In this document: positions 55,046 to 64,000 of the stretch, one piece after another
Layout: every line of letters starts with the position of its first letter
Numbering within the stretch: position 1 is the first letter of the stretch
Assembly: GCF_000317535.1 (NCBI RefSeq)
Contig: NC_019757.1
Location: 5,173,501 to 5,237,500, forward strand
Source of the DNA: Cylindrospermum stagnale PCC 7417
Lineage (GTDB): Bacteria > Cyanobacteriota > Cyanobacteriia > Cyanobacteriales > Nostocaceae
Reading direction: 5' to 3'
DNA: 64,000 bases
Made by a program: the position numbers and the translations under genes
The notes under the pieces: generated by a model
Databases searched by the model: none
The model's input: only the letters and a program-made list of their open reading frames with translations
What the model was told of the DNA's origin: nothing

Positions 55046-56602
55046 ATGAATGAAGTTGACACCTTAAACAACGGGACTGTAATTGAAACCGTAAATTCTG
55101 CTAATTCGCCAGAATCAGAGCAGGCGACTTGTCCCTTTTACTCAGTTGTACCTCATGAAGATCAGACTGTGAAAAATTTGCCCATGCTCAAACCAGCCGC
55201 TCCTCAGGTTTACGAAACCACGGTTGTGGAGATTGTGGAAGATACCACGCCGCAAGACTGGGTTGCAGAGCCTGAAAAGGACTCTCAAGCGCTTATTGAC
55301 TCGGAATTTCAGCAGTTGCTGGCGTTGAATGATGAGTTACGTGGGGCTAATAGTGAGTTGTATGAGCAAGTGGAGCAGCTGAAAAATGAGCTTGCTGAGT
55401 CAGAGAAGGTTTTTCAGTGGCAAAAAACTCGCTTCAGCGTTACTGAGTCGATGCTCAACCAACAGACTCAGGAACTAGCCGCAGCTCAAGAGCAGATTAA
55501 GTCTCTATTCCAACAGTTGGAAACAGCGGTGCAAACTGTTCAACACCAAGAAATTTTTATTGAAACTTTTAAAGGACAGCTACAAATTAGTCAACAACGC
55601 CTAGGACTGTTAGAGCGGGAATGTTCTCTGCTGCAAAGTAACTACAGCGACCAATGTCAGCAGATATCGCAATCTGAAAATACTTGTCGGGAGTTGCGGA
55701 CTAGATTGATGCGACAACAACGCCAAACGCTGCAATTTAAAGCGGCGCTGGAAAAATGTCTAGATACACCTGTCCCTAGCTATGATGCTCTAGATGATAC
55801 TGCCAATCATCCCCATGATATAGCCGGCGGACAATCAAGATTTTCTCGGAAGGCTCGGTCTTTGTTTCCCAATGCACAGCCAATCAAACCTTGGTCAGCA
55901 GAACCAGAATCGGTGAGTGGTCATCTAGATAATTCCTGGGGAGAATCTTCAACACCAGCATACAGAAAAAATTACCCGGCTCCGGTTCCATCATCGCCTG
56001 AGAATTTGGCAAATCAACAAGTTCCACCAACAGCAGTCGAAACTGCCCCTACGCCAGAAATTGATGATTCTCCGACTACACCGGCAGATGTTTTGGCTTC
56101 GGGGTCAACAAATCTAGACCAGCAACTAGATAGTCTGATCCAAATGTTTTTTGTCTCCCAGCCTGCATCTACATCACCAGCAGATCCGGTTGCGGAAAAT
56201 AATACAGATAGCCGTCAGGCTGAGGCGCCAATCTGGGAAACTTTGGCAACCTTAGAGGATGATCAGGAACCAGAAACTGGTCTTCAAGAGCAGTTTGAGG
56301 CAGAAATCAATCCCGCTGTTAATACTTATACTACCTGGGTGGTAGATTCGCCAATCTCACTAGCGAAGGACTCACAAGCATCTGCTGCTTCTCCAGATAT
56401 TGAGACAACTGCTGTAGAAATTGAGGATTATTGGTTAGAAACTCCACAATTGCCGGCGAGTGATGTTTCTCCAGAGCCGTTAAGTAAATATATTAGCGAC
56501 AGTAAATCACCTTCACCAGTAGTTTATCCAGAGCGTCCACCTAAGGGGCGCAAGTCGTTGGCTTCCGTGGAACTGCCGAATTTTCGCCAAAAGGGAAATT
56601 AA
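55046..56602 (+). CDS. coiled-coil protein with long acidic Pro-rich tail
   Basis: About 518 residues from ATG 55046 (MNEVDTLNNG); a GTG at 55028 is also in frame. Residues 85-240 form a long coiled coil (ALNDELRGANSELYEQVEQL through QQRLGLLERECSLLQSN). The remainder is disordered, acidic and rich in Pro, Ser and Thr, ending in basic PPKGRKSLASVELPNF. No membrane segment and no catalytic motif are present. A scaffold or cytoskeleton-like role is possible but not shown. Confidence 0.65.
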   Translation: MNEVDTLNNGTVIETVNSANSPESEQATCPFYSVVPHEDQTVKNLPMLKPAAPQVYETTVVEIVEDTTPQDWVAEPEKDSQALIDSEFQQLLALNDELRGANSELYEQVEQLKNELAESEKVFQWQKTRFSVTESMLNQQTQELAAAQEQIKSLFQQLETAVQTVQHQEIFIETFKGQLQISQQRLGLLERECSLLQSNYSDQCQQISQSENTCRELRTRLMRQQRQTLQFKAALEKCLDTPVPSYDALDDTANHPHDIAGGQSRFSRKARSLFPNAQPIKPWSAEPESVSGHLDNSWGESSTPAYRKNYPAPVPSSPENLANQQVPPTAVETAPTPEIDDSPTTPADVLASGSTNLDQQLDSLIQMFFVSQPASTSPADPVAENNTDSRQAEAPIWETLATLEDDQEPETGLQEQFEAEINPAVNTYTTWVVDSPISLAKDSQASAASPDIETTAVEIEDYWLETPQLPASDVSPEPLSKYISDSKSPSPVVYPERPPKGRKSLASVELPNFRQKGN

Positions 56603-56678
56603 GCAAATAAAAATTAAAAATTAAATAACCTTTATTTAATTTTTAATTTTGCATTTTGAATTATCCCGCAGGGGTTGA

Positions 56679-58811
56679 CTAATGACTAATTTGAACTACT
56701 GCTTCTGGGCTGACTTGTTCTACCTGATTTCGCGATCGCGGTTTGCCTGTAGAAATCGCGTAGTTAATCCCCAGCAAATGCAGCCACAAAGCCGGATAGC
56801 GGGGTTCTAACCAAGATTTGCTCAATTTTAGGAAGCGCGGCAACCAGGGACTCAGCAAGACGCTAACGAGGGCATGACGGCTAAAGTTGAAATAACTCCC
56901 TAGCCACCGGAGCAAATCCCTTGGACCAGCCAATTGCCAAATCCACAGCAGCAATGCGGGATTTTTACTCGCTGCTTTCAGGGCTAGGCGGTTAAAAGTC
57001 AACCAGTCGCACCGATCTTTAATAAAGTTATCTGCGACTTCTGGCGGTTCGTCGGCTAACAGCCCAAAGAAGGTGTTGAGCATGGAGTTAACCCGTTGCG
57101 GCGGGATAAATTTCCCTGTGGGTACCATCATGCCTTTAGAAAATAGCCAAGTTACGGAAACGTTGCTTTGGTAAGCGCGAATTCTATTCAAGTGTCGGAA
57201 ACTCAGTAGATCATGCTTGAGGGCAGTATCCAACAGTGTTGTTAAGCGCTCTAGGTTGCGTACTAGGGAACCAAAGCCGGTGAAGATTAGGGGAGACTGG
57301 AGTGAGGCGGCATCACCGATCGCCATTAATCGATCAAAGGCAATTGTGCGATCGCTACTGCCAACACTAAAATGCCCCGGAATATAGCCAAATGTCGGCT
57401 TTTTCCACACCAGTTTGTCAAGATCGCAGCGGCGATACTCTGGCAAAATCGTGAAAAAATCCTCGTACATCTCCAGCAAGGAACCAGGATTTTCTGCCTT
57501 GACTTCGTGGTAATGAAATAAATAAATCGTCAGTTCTTCGCCAGCCCCAGGAAATAATTCCCAAATCAACTGCCTACCCCGCGAAATATCCCCGTGACTG
57601 TACAAAACGTCCCCATACTGGGAATCCCACACTCCCGGCTCAAATCCCCCGGCAATTGCCGCTCCCACCGTTGGACAGACACTATCAAAAGCCCGACCAC
57701 CATTTAATTGCCAAGCAATGGGGGAAGCGGTTCCCATCGCATCTATTAGCAGTCGCCCACTAACTTGCTGCTCCTTGCCAGTGACTAAATGCTTGACAGT
57801 CACCACAACTTGTGATGTACTGATATCCGCACGGATAAATTCCGTTTGATCCCAAATTTCCCCCGCCGTAGCTTGCAGCTTTTGTCCGCACATTTGCAGC
57901 CACTTTTCGGAATCTAAGGCTAAATTTAGGACTGTCGGGGTGTGTAAGATAGGCGATCGCAGTTTCGGAGGATTGTTGGCATCAAAAAATTTATTGAAAC
58001 CATCTTTGTACTCTCTAGCAATAATGGTTTCTAACTCGGCAGTTGTCACCAAACCCAAATTCACTAAGCTCTGAAGTTCATCGCGGGAAATATTCCATTC
58101 CCGGTTCATCCGCCCAAAAGGTAGTCGCTCCACCAACAGGACTTTATATCCCAATTTTGCCATCAGTGCCGCATGGATTGCCCCTAAAGCGCCACCAATG
58201 TAGATCAGGTCATATTGGGGATTGGGTATTGGGGGTTGGGGATTGGGAGGAGACAAGGGAGAAATTCCCACTTGTCCCCTAATCGCCTGATCGGTAGAGG
58301 AAAACACCACCTGCCGAGGTTCTTGGGGTTGTCGCACCCCTTCGCGCCAGCGTTGCTCCCACCAGTAAGCACGCTTGAGGTCATTTTCCCCGTTGGGCAT
58401 TTTCTGAAAATACTTGACGGTAAGGGGGTAAACAGAGCCTAGAGCCTCAAAAATTGATTGCTGGGACAAATCAATTGCTGGCGGTTCTGGGTAGCTATGA
58501 GGAAAGCGGCTTCTGATTTCCGCAGTCAGCCGTTGCAGGATTTTTCCCTCATGAGGAAAGGGTGTATCTGCCCAACGGAAGACCTTGAGATAGGTGGTAC
58601 GCTGCACAGACCAGACAAATAGAGAAAGTTCATCTGGCAAGTTTTCCGAAACATCCTCGCCAGCGATTGTATTTATCCCCGGAATTCTCAAGCATAAGCC
58701 TTCTGGTGTTAGTACTTTTTCCCCAGTCTCTGGTGCGAAATCAACTTGTAGCCAGCTAAGTACAGCCGCTGTATCTGGTGTAGGAACTTCTAAATAAAGG
58801 ATTTCTTTCAT
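56679..58811 (-). CDS. FAD-dependent oxidoreductase of the lycopene cyclase CruA/CruP type
   Basis: 710 residues. An N-terminal domain of about 190 residues precedes the FAD fold, which starts YDLIYIGGALGAIHAALMAK with a GxGxxG-like loop and continues LLVERLPFGRMNREWNISRD, a hallmark of CruA/CruP proteins. Later motifs: LLIDAMGTASPIAWQLNGG and MAIGDAASLQSPLIFTGFGS. Members cyclise lycopene in carotenoid synthesis (CruA) or limit carotenoid oxidation (CruP). I cannot separate the two by eye. A Pro/Asn/Gln linker just before the FAD fold is encoded by a CCCAATC-type repeat. Confidence 0.8.
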   Translation of the reverse strand: MKEILYLEVPTPDTAAVLSWLQVDFAPETGEKVLTPEGLCLRIPGINTIAGEDVSENLPDELSLFVWSVQRTTYLKVFRWADTPFPHEGKILQRLTAEIRSRFPHSYPEPPAIDLSQQSIFEALGSVYPLTVKYFQKMPNGENDLKRAYWWEQRWREGVRQPQEPRQVVFSSTDQAIRGQVGISPLSPPNPQPPIPNPQYDLIYIGGALGAIHAALMAKLGYKVLLVERLPFGRMNREWNISRDELQSLVNLGLVTTAELETIIAREYKDGFNKFFDANNPPKLRSPILHTPTVLNLALDSEKWLQMCGQKLQATAGEIWDQTEFIRADISTSQVVVTVKHLVTGKEQQVSGRLLIDAMGTASPIAWQLNGGRAFDSVCPTVGAAIAGGFEPGVWDSQYGDVLYSHGDISRGRQLIWELFPGAGEELTIYLFHYHEVKAENPGSLLEMYEDFFTILPEYRRCDLDKLVWKKPTFGYIPGHFSVGSSDRTIAFDRLMAIGDAASLQSPLIFTGFGSLVRNLERLTTLLDTALKHDLLSFRHLNRIRAYQSNVSVTWLFSKGMMVPTGKFIPPQRVNSMLNTFFGLLADEPPEVADNFIKDRCDWLTFNRLALKAASKNPALLLWIWQLAGPRDLLRWLGSYFNFSRHALVSVLLSPWLPRFLKLSKSWLEPRYPALWLHLLGINYAISTGKPRSRNQVEQVSPEAVVQISH

Positions 58812-58974
58812 CTTCTTCTGACATGGACAATCGATCTACTCACCAAGACGGATTTGACGAAGGCAGAAAATACGCTAGACTCCGCCCTATCAGTTGCATA
58901 AAGATTCAGTTAAGAGATTGTAATATTTTGTCAAATCTATTGTTCATTTTGTTGTATTTCTGTAAACCCACGCC

Positions 58975-59208
58975 ATGAATTATCCCATCCCAGACAGTCC
59001 CCAAGAAATATTTGCCCTGCGACAACAGCCAATTGATGAAGAACTAGTGGCTGCGGCGATCGCTGGAGTCGTCAAAGTTATCCGCGCTGAGGGCAAATCC
59101 TTGGAAGATTTAACAGCCCAAGTGTTAGAGGATGACCCTGTGTTAGATCGACAACAACGGCGCTGGCTAAGTAAATTGGTTGCTCAGGCTTGGGATAATT
59201 TCCATTAA
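58975..59208 (+). CDS. conserved cyanobacterial small protein
   Basis: 77 residues, acidic and helical: MNYPIPDSPQEIFALRQQP, then VKVIRAEGKSLEDLTAQVLE and QQRRWLSKLVAQAWDNF. I recognise it only as a type of short conserved protein in cyanobacteria. No motif suggests a function. Divergent from the lycopene-cyclase-like gene. Confidence 0.6.
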   Translation: MNYPIPDSPQEIFALRQQPIDEELVAAAIAGVVKVIRAEGKSLEDLTAQVLEDDPVLDRQQRRWLSKLVAQAWDNFH

Positions 59209-59219
59209 AGCGCGGAAGA

Positions 59220-59238
59220 GGGCGCGGAAACCGCGCCC
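59220..59238. repeat. perfect G/C-rich hairpin
   Basis: GGGCGCGG-AAA-CCGCGCCC, an eight-bp perfect stem with a three-base loop, starting 11 bases after the stop of the small gene. It is followed by CCTACG, as in a common cyanobacterial dispersed repeat. It could act as a terminator although no T-run follows. Confidence 0.6.
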
Positions 59239-59499
59239 CTACGTGTAGACGTGTGCGATCGCACCCGCAGCCAAAACATTTGTCAATGATGCTAATTTCA
59301 TGAGTAAGTCTCAACTCTTAACTAAAAAGGTTTTATTTGGCTTTTATTTAAAAAAAATACCCTAGTTAAAGCTTGCTTTCACATTTACACAATCAGCATG
59401 AATATTTTTTTAGAAAGAATAATAATTCGGGGAACAGCGGAAAAGTACAACTTTTTTGAATCCCATATTGTTGACCTTTTCCTGTTCCCCAAAAAGGTT

Positions 59500-61155
59500 T
59501 TAAATTTTCAACGCCGCTGCTGTTTGGGAGTGCAACAACAAACCATATTCCAAGCCTTCTACCACCGCTTGATAGGAAGCCTCTAAAATATTTGTTGAAA
59601 CCCCGACAGTTGTCCAGCGTTGTAGTCCGCTGCGTGATTCTACCAACACACGAGTTTTCGCCGCTGTCCCCGTATGTCCGTTGAGAATCCGGACTTTATA
59701 ATCTGTCAACTCAAAAGTAGCAATCTGGGGGTAAAAGTTAACCAAAGCCTTACGTAAAGCAGCATCTAAAGCTGCCACCGGGCCGTTACCTTCCGCTGCT
59801 TCCAGAATATTTTTACCGTTGACAGTGACTTTAATTGTTGCCAAGGCATTGGTAGATTCTTTACCCTCAATCAAGTCACAGTGTACTTGAAAACCTTTGA
59901 CTTCAAAGAACAATTGGCGATCGCCTAAAGCTTCATGCATCAACAGCACAAAACTCGCCTCAGCTGCTTCAAATTGATAGCCTTCACTCTCCAAATCTTT
60001 CATCCGTTGGAGAATTTCTCGCGCTTCTGGTTTCTCTTTATCCAGTTCAATGCCAAAAGCCCGCGCTTTGGCTAAAACATTACTTAGTCCTGACTGTTCA
60101 GAAATCACAATCCGCCGACGGTTCCCCACTTGTTCCGGCTGAATGTGTTCATAAGTTAGAGGGTTACGTTCCACCGCTGATACATGAATCCCACCTTTAT
60201 GAGCAAAAGCCGAACGTCCCACAAAAGGCGCGTGTTCATCAGGGGCAAGATTTACCACCTCACTCACAAAGCGACTAGCTTCTGTAAGTTGCAAAAGCTG
60301 GTGTTCACCGATACAGCCATAACCCAACTTCAGTTGTAAATTGGGAATCAATGAACAGAGGTTAGCATTACCACAACGTTCACCGTAACCGTTAATTGTA
60401 CCCTGCACCATTGTCGCCCCGGCCATGACTGCTGCTAGGGCATTAGCCACCGCTAGATCCGAATCATTATGAGTATGAATGCCAATTTGGGGAATAGTCC
60501 TTTGTCCTTGGTCATTAGTCATTGGTATTTGACAAATGAGATTTGACAAATGACTTTTGACTGATTCCACTATTTGAGTAACTTCATGGGGTAAAGCGCC
60601 GCCATTGGTATCACAGAGGACTACCCATTCAGCGCCAGCTGCCACTGCTGCCTCTAATGTCTGTAAAGCATAATCGGGATTATGCTTATAGCCATCAAAC
60701 CAGTGTTCAGCATCGTAGATAATGCGACGTCCTTGAGAACGGAGATATGCAACCGTATCGCTGATCATCGCTAAATTTTCTTCTAAACTCGTCTTGAGTC
60801 CTGTTGTGACGTGTAAATCCCAAGACTTGCCGAAAATTGTTACCCAACGAGTACCCGCAGCCAGAATAGGTTGCAGCATCGGTTCCTCGGCGGCAGTGGT
60901 GTTGGGGCGTCGAGTCGAACAAAAAGCAACAATTTCTGCTTGTTTGAGCGGATCTTCTTGGAGTTGCCAGAAAAATTGTACATCCTTGGGATTAGCACCA
61001 GGCCAACCGCCTTCAATGAAGGGAATACCCAGTTGATCGAGTCTCCGGGCAATGCGTAACTTATCTTCTATGGACACTGATAGCCCTTCGCGTTGAGTGC
61101 CATCCCGTAGAGTGGTGTCATAGAGCCAAAGTTGGGATGAGGGAATTATGGTCAT
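59500..61155 (-). CDS. cimA: citramalate synthase
   Basis: 551 residues from ATG 61155 (MTIIPSSQLWLYDTTLRDGT). The enzyme condenses pyruvate with acetyl-CoA in the isoleucine pathway that bypasses threonine. LYDTTLRDGTQREGLSVS opens the HMGL/LeuA-like barrel, PFIEGGWPGANPKDVQFF separates CimA from LeuA, GIHTHNDSDLAVANALAA carries metal-binding His residues, and the C-terminal regulatory domain ends TVGVSTNILEASYQAVVEG. An insert of about 20 residues (NLICQIPMTNDQGQRTIPQI) just before the metal site is encoded by heptamer repeats. Confidence 0.92.
   Translation of the reverse strand: MTIIPSSQLWLYDTTLRDGTQREGLSVSIEDKLRIARRLDQLGIPFIEGGWPGANPKDVQFFWQLQEDPLKQAEIVAFCSTRRPNTTAAEEPMLQPILAAGTRWVTIFGKSWDLHVTTGLKTSLEENLAMISDTVAYLRSQGRRIIYDAEHWFDGYKHNPDYALQTLEAAVAAGAEWVVLCDTNGGALPHEVTQIVESVKSHLSNLICQIPMTNDQGQRTIPQIGIHTHNDSDLAVANALAAVMAGATMVQGTINGYGERCGNANLCSLIPNLQLKLGYGCIGEHQLLQLTEASRFVSEVVNLAPDEHAPFVGRSAFAHKGGIHVSAVERNPLTYEHIQPEQVGNRRRIVISEQSGLSNVLAKARAFGIELDKEKPEAREILQRMKDLESEGYQFEAAEASFVLLMHEALGDRQLFFEVKGFQVHCDLIEGKESTNALATIKVTVNGKNILEAAEGNGPVAALDAALRKALVNFYPQIATFELTDYKVRILNGHTGTAAKTRVLVESRSGLQRWTTVGVSTNILEASYQAVVEGLEYGLLLHSQTAAALKI
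60506..60556. repeat. heptamer and 14-bp repeats within cimA
   Basis: On the plus strand GTCATTAGTCATTGG is the complement of the ACCAATGACTAATGAC repeat, and ATTTGACAAATGA occurs twice in tandem at 60528-60554. They keep the cimA frame and add about 20 residues. Confidence 0.8.
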
Positions 61156-61230
61156 AAGACTGAGACCTTCGAGACAACTTTCGAGGCGATGTGCCAATAT
61201 ACAACAAAAAGCCAGTTTGGTAATCTAAAT

Positions 61231-61572
61231 ATGCCCAAGGTACTAGCTCAAGGTAAAACAATTGAGTGCCAAAGCCACGCCAATTTGCGGAAGATATTGC
61301 TGCACAACGGTATTGACCTTTATAACGGCAATGCTAAGGTTATAAACTGCCGAGGTATTGGCAGCTGTGGTACCTGTGCGGTTAAGGTAGAAGGCGAAGT
61401 ATCCGCAGCGAATTGGCGTGACAAAACGCGGCGCTCTCTTCCTCCCCATTCTCCTACATCAGACCTGCGTTTAGCTTGTCAAACTGAGGTTTTAGACGAT
61501 GATGTAAAAGTGACAAAGTTTGAGGGATTTTGGGGCCAAGGTTCTCAAATAGTGTGGACACCATTCGGTTAA
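61231..61572 (+). CDS. 2Fe-2S ferredoxin-like protein
   Basis: 113 residues from ATG 61231 (MPKVLAQGKTIECQ). The plant-type cluster motif is visible as NCRGIGSCGTCAVKVEG with the fourth cysteine in LRLACQTEV, so it should bind a 2Fe-2S centre and carry electrons. It is divergent from cimA and precedes a small membrane protein gene by 16 bases. Not the main photosynthetic ferredoxin; it resembles the extra ferredoxins of cyanobacteria. Confidence 0.85.
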   Translation: MPKVLAQGKTIECQSHANLRKILLHNGIDLYNGNAKVINCRGIGSCGTCAVKVEGEVSAANWRDKTRRSLPPHSPTSDLRLACQTEVLDDDVKVTKFEGFWGQGSQIVWTPFG

Positions 61573-61588
61573 AAAGGAGAGAAACAAG

Positions 61589-62035
61589 ATGGGTAGATGG
61601 ACACCTTTAATTCTGATGGCTGGGGGTTTAGCAATTTTGCTAGGTACACTGCTTGGCATCAATTTTCCGATGGGCGGACAACAAAGCGCTAAAGTTCCGC
61701 CAGTCCGCCGAGCAGAGGGCGTTCTCCCGGCTAATATCAATGTTAATAGTACAGCGAGTAGGAATGATCCGGCAATTGAAAGCCGGAGTAGCACTACCAG
61801 CAGGAATAATGATTCGGCAGTTGAAAACCGGAGTAGCACTGCTAGCGGGAATGATGATTCGGCAATTGAGAATCGGCGTAGCGTTGCCCAGAATAATGCT
61901 TCCACGGAAACTGCACAAAATACTGATAATTCATCAGACACCACTACGGAACCTTCAGCAACAGAAGCTCAATCAACAACCACTCCATCCGGGGATATCA
62001 ATCAAGATAAAGAACCAATTCGCGCTTTGTGGTAG
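61589..62035 (+). CDS. membrane-anchored Ser/Asn-rich protein with 15-residue repeats
   Basis: 148 residues. The N-terminus is one membrane helix (LILMAGGLAILLGTLLGINF). The rest is disordered and contains three 15-residue units of the type DSAVENRSSTASGND, encoded by 45-bp tandem repeats at about 61770-61890. It follows the ferredoxin gene in the same direction. Function unknown. Confidence 0.6.
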   Translation: MGRWTPLILMAGGLAILLGTLLGINFPMGGQQSAKVPPVRRAEGVLPANINVNSTASRNDPAIESRSSTTSRNNDSAVENRSSTASGNDDSAIENRRSVAQNNASTETAQNTDNSSDTTTEPSATEAQSTTTPSGDINQDKEPIRALW

Positions 62036-62117
62036 CCTTTGCTAGTCGTTAGTTACGAGTTATGAGTTATTGTTACGAGTTGTTAGTTATGAGTTATTAG
62101 TTATGTACTAATAATAA

Positions 62118-62145
62118 ATGACTAATGACTAATGACTAATGACTA
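62118..62145. repeat. heptamer repeat ATGACTA, four units, at the thiO start
   Basis: Four units of ATGACTA from 62118; the last one contains the start codon of the thiO-thiG gene. TTACGAG/TTATGAG words precede it at 62047-62104. Confidence 0.9.
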
Positions 62146-64000
62146 GTGATGTTTTAATTATTGGTGGCGGCGTTATTGGCTTGGCGATCGCCATCGAACT
62201 AAAATTGCGTGGGGCAAATGTCACCGTACTTTGCCGCGATTTCAGGGCTGCGGCTGCCCACGCTGCCGCTGGGATGTTGGCACCAGATGCGGAAAACATC
62301 CAAAATCAGGCAATGCTGTCTTTATGTTGGCGATCGCGTTCTTTATATCCAGACTGGACGCGCAAGCTCGAAGAACTCACCGGTCTCAATACCGGGTATT
62401 GGCCCTGTGGTATCTTAGCACCCGTTTATCAACACCAGGATGAGAAAAACCCCTCTTTATCCCCATCTTCCCCTGAATCACCCGCTTATTGGTTAGATCA
62501 AGCAGCAATTCATCAATATCAGCCAGGATTGGGTGCAGAAGTCCTTGGTGGCTGGTGGTATCCTGAAGACGCCCAAGTTGACAACCAAGCTCTAGCTGGT
62601 GTACTGTGGGCAACTGCCGAGTCTCTTGGTGTGGAACTCAAAGACGGCGTGACAGTAGAAGCTATTAGGCAACAACAAGGCCAAGTCGTCGGTGTCCAAA
62701 CCAATATTGGGGATATGCGCGCCGCCGAATATGTTTTAGCTACAGGCGCTTGGTCAAATCAATTATTACCACTACCCGTCAGTCCCCGCAAAGGGCAAAT
62801 GCTGAGTGTACAAATACCAGAATTTGTGCCGGAATTACCCTTGACGCGAGTACTATATGGGCAAGATATTTATATCGTCCCCAGGCGCAATCGTTCGATC
62901 ATTATTGGAGCCACAAGCGAAGATGTCGGCTTTACTCCCCACAATACCCCAGCCGGTATTCAAAGCTTATTACAAGCAGCCATTCGCCTATACCCCCAAT
63001 TAGAACATTACCCCATACTTAAATTCTGGTGGGGATTTCGTCCAGCTACCCCCGATGAATTACCAATTTTGGGCAATAGCCACTGTAAAAATTTAACCTT
63101 TGCCGTTGGACATCACCGCAATGGGATTTTGCTCACACCGATAACAGCAGCATTGATTGCCGATCTGATTTGGTCACAAAAGTCAGATCCCCTACTAGCT
63201 AATTTTCACTATTCGCGCTTTCACCGCCAGCCATCTACCTCCCCAACCATGCTTACTCACCCTGCCAATTTCTCCAACGGAAACGGTAAAAACCTATCTC
63301 TACAGCCTTCAGAATTCAGCATTCAAGACTCAGGACTGATTATCGCTGGCAAAACCTTTAAATCCCGCTTGATGACGGGAACTGGTAAGTATCGCAGCAT
63401 CAAGGAAATGCAAGAAAGTGTTGCCGCTAGTGGTTGCCAAATTGTGACTGTAGCCGTGCGACGGGTACAAACCAAAGCAGCTGGACATGAAGGTTTAGCT
63501 GAAGCACTAGATTGGCAGAAAATTTGGATGTTACCCAATACCGCAGGTTGTCAAACTGCCGAAGAGGCGATTCGTGTGGCCCGTTTAGGGCGGGAAATGG
63601 CAAAATTATTGGGACAGGAAGATAATAATTTTGTCAAGTTAGAAGTAATACCAGACCTTAAGTATTTACTCCCTGACCCGATTGGCACACTGCAAGCAGC
63701 AGAACAATTAGTTAAAGAAGGCTTTGCTGTGTTGCCTTATATCAACGCTGATCCGATGTTAGCCAAGCGTTTAGAAGAGGTTGGCTGTGTGACGGTAATG
63801 CCTTTAGCATCGCCCATTGGTTCGGGACAGGGGCTGAAAACAACTGCCAATATTCAGATTATTATTGAAAATGCCAAGATTCCAGTAGTAGTAGATGCGG
63901 GTATTGGTTCGCCCTCAGAAGCCGCCCAGGCGATGGAGTTGGGGGCAGATGCTTTGTTGATTAATAGTGCGATCGCACTTTCTGAAAACCCGCCAGTTAT
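62139..64000 (+). CDS. thiO: bifunctional ThiO-ThiG (glycine oxidase and thiazole synthase), runs past window end
   Basis: An uninterrupted frame of 620 codons reaching the window edge. The N-terminal half is Thi[21 protein letters not shown] (FAD loop), [11 protein letters not shown], then [20 protein letters not shown] and [15 protein letters not shown]. After a linker of about 45 residues ThiG begins: [49 protein letters not shown], and [10 protein letters not shown] with the Schiff-base lysine, then [20 protein letters not shown]. ThiO makes glycine imine and ThiG joins it with DXP and ThiS sulfur to form the thiazole of thiamine. The fusion is known in cyanobacteria. The C-terminus is not in the window. 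Confidence 0.93.
   Translation, partial: MTSDVLIIGGGVIGLAIAIELKLRGANVTVLCRDFRAAAAHAAAGMLAPDAENIQNQAMLSLCWRSRSLYPDWTRKLEELTGLNTGYWPCGILAPVYQHQDEKNPSLSPSSPESPAYWLDQAAIHQYQPGLGAEVLGGWWYPEDAQVDNQALAGVLWATAESLGVELKDGVTVEAIRQQQGQVVGVQTNIGDMRAAEYVLATGAWSNQLLPLPVSPRKGQMLSVQIPEFVPELPLTRVLYGQDIYIVPRRNRSIIIGATSEDVGFTPHNTPAGIQSLLQAAIRLYPQLEHYPILKFWWGFRPATPDELPILGNSHCKNLTFAVGHHRNGILLTPITAALIADLIWSQKSDPLLANFHYSRFHRQPSTSPTMLTHPANFSNGNGKNLSLQPSEFSIQDSGLIIAGKTFKSRLMTGTGKYRSIKEMQESVAASGCQIVTVAVRRVQTKAAGHEGLAEALDWQKIWMLPNTAGCQTAEEAIRVARLGREMAKLLGQEDNNFVKLEVIPDLKYLLPDPIGTLQAAEQLVKEGFAVLPYINADPMLAKRLEEVGCVTVMPLASPIGSGQGLKTTANIQIIIENAKIPVVVDAGIGSPSEAAQAMELGADALLINSAIALSENPPV

Overview
The window reads as chromosome of a filamentous, probably heterocyst-forming cyanobacterium of the Nostoc/Anabaena group. 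The evidence is the many HIP1 octamers (GCGATCGC), psaC for photosystem I, a minCDE operon, a thiO-thiG fusion, a PEP-CTERM-like secreted protein, an NtcA-type site before a glutamate dehydrogenase, several Uma2 genes, and the heptamer and small palindromic repeats typical of Nostoc genomes. No tRNA, rRNA or CRISPR array was recognised.

Region 1 (1-9.0 kb) is an accessory locus built on two DUF4157 effector genes of the extracellular/thylakoid contractile injection system type. They are nearly identical for about 250 residues and then carry unrelated C-terminal tips. One tip looks lysozyme-like and is followed by a tiny membrane protein. The other resembles a polymorphic toxin and is followed by an Imm42-type immunity gene. 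An AAA ATPase is transcribed divergently from the first effector but is frameshifted by a 26-bp repeat insertion. A gutted ghost of a second AAA gene lies in the matching place beside the second effector, so the whole module was duplicated.

Region 2 (9.0-18.6 kb) holds a folate/biopterin transporter, gdhA, a PEP-CTERM protein, a decayed ABC exporter, an Asp-rich secreted protein, a MazF-type toxin-antitoxin pair, an array of four hairpins, and a two-gene operon of an ALKBH8-like AlkB dioxygenase with a SAM methyltransferase-like protein. Region 3 (18.7-30.5 kb) is mostly housekeeping: a four-carbon sugar-acid kinase, minCDE, a cluster of three Uma2 genes with a DUF29 gene and a start-less XRE regulator, and fmt.

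Region 4 (30.7-44 kb) is the defence-like stretch: a STAND-type ATPase with seven near-identical 144-bp TPR units, then (after psaC and glmS) a DprA-like gene next to a RecQ-phosphoribosyltransferase helicase split by an IS630-family element, followed by an AbiEi/AbiEii-type pair. Region 5 (44.4-64 kb) contains a short-chain dehydrogenase, a GH57 hydrolase, a frameshifted acyltransferase, a histidine kinase, a permease with its TIGR03943 partner, a CruA/CruP-like lycopene cyclase, cimA, a 2Fe-2S ferredoxin and the thiO-thiG fusion, which runs off the right edge. TAATGAC-type heptamer repeats supply the start codon of three genes here and, with other repeats, are built into two further coding regions.
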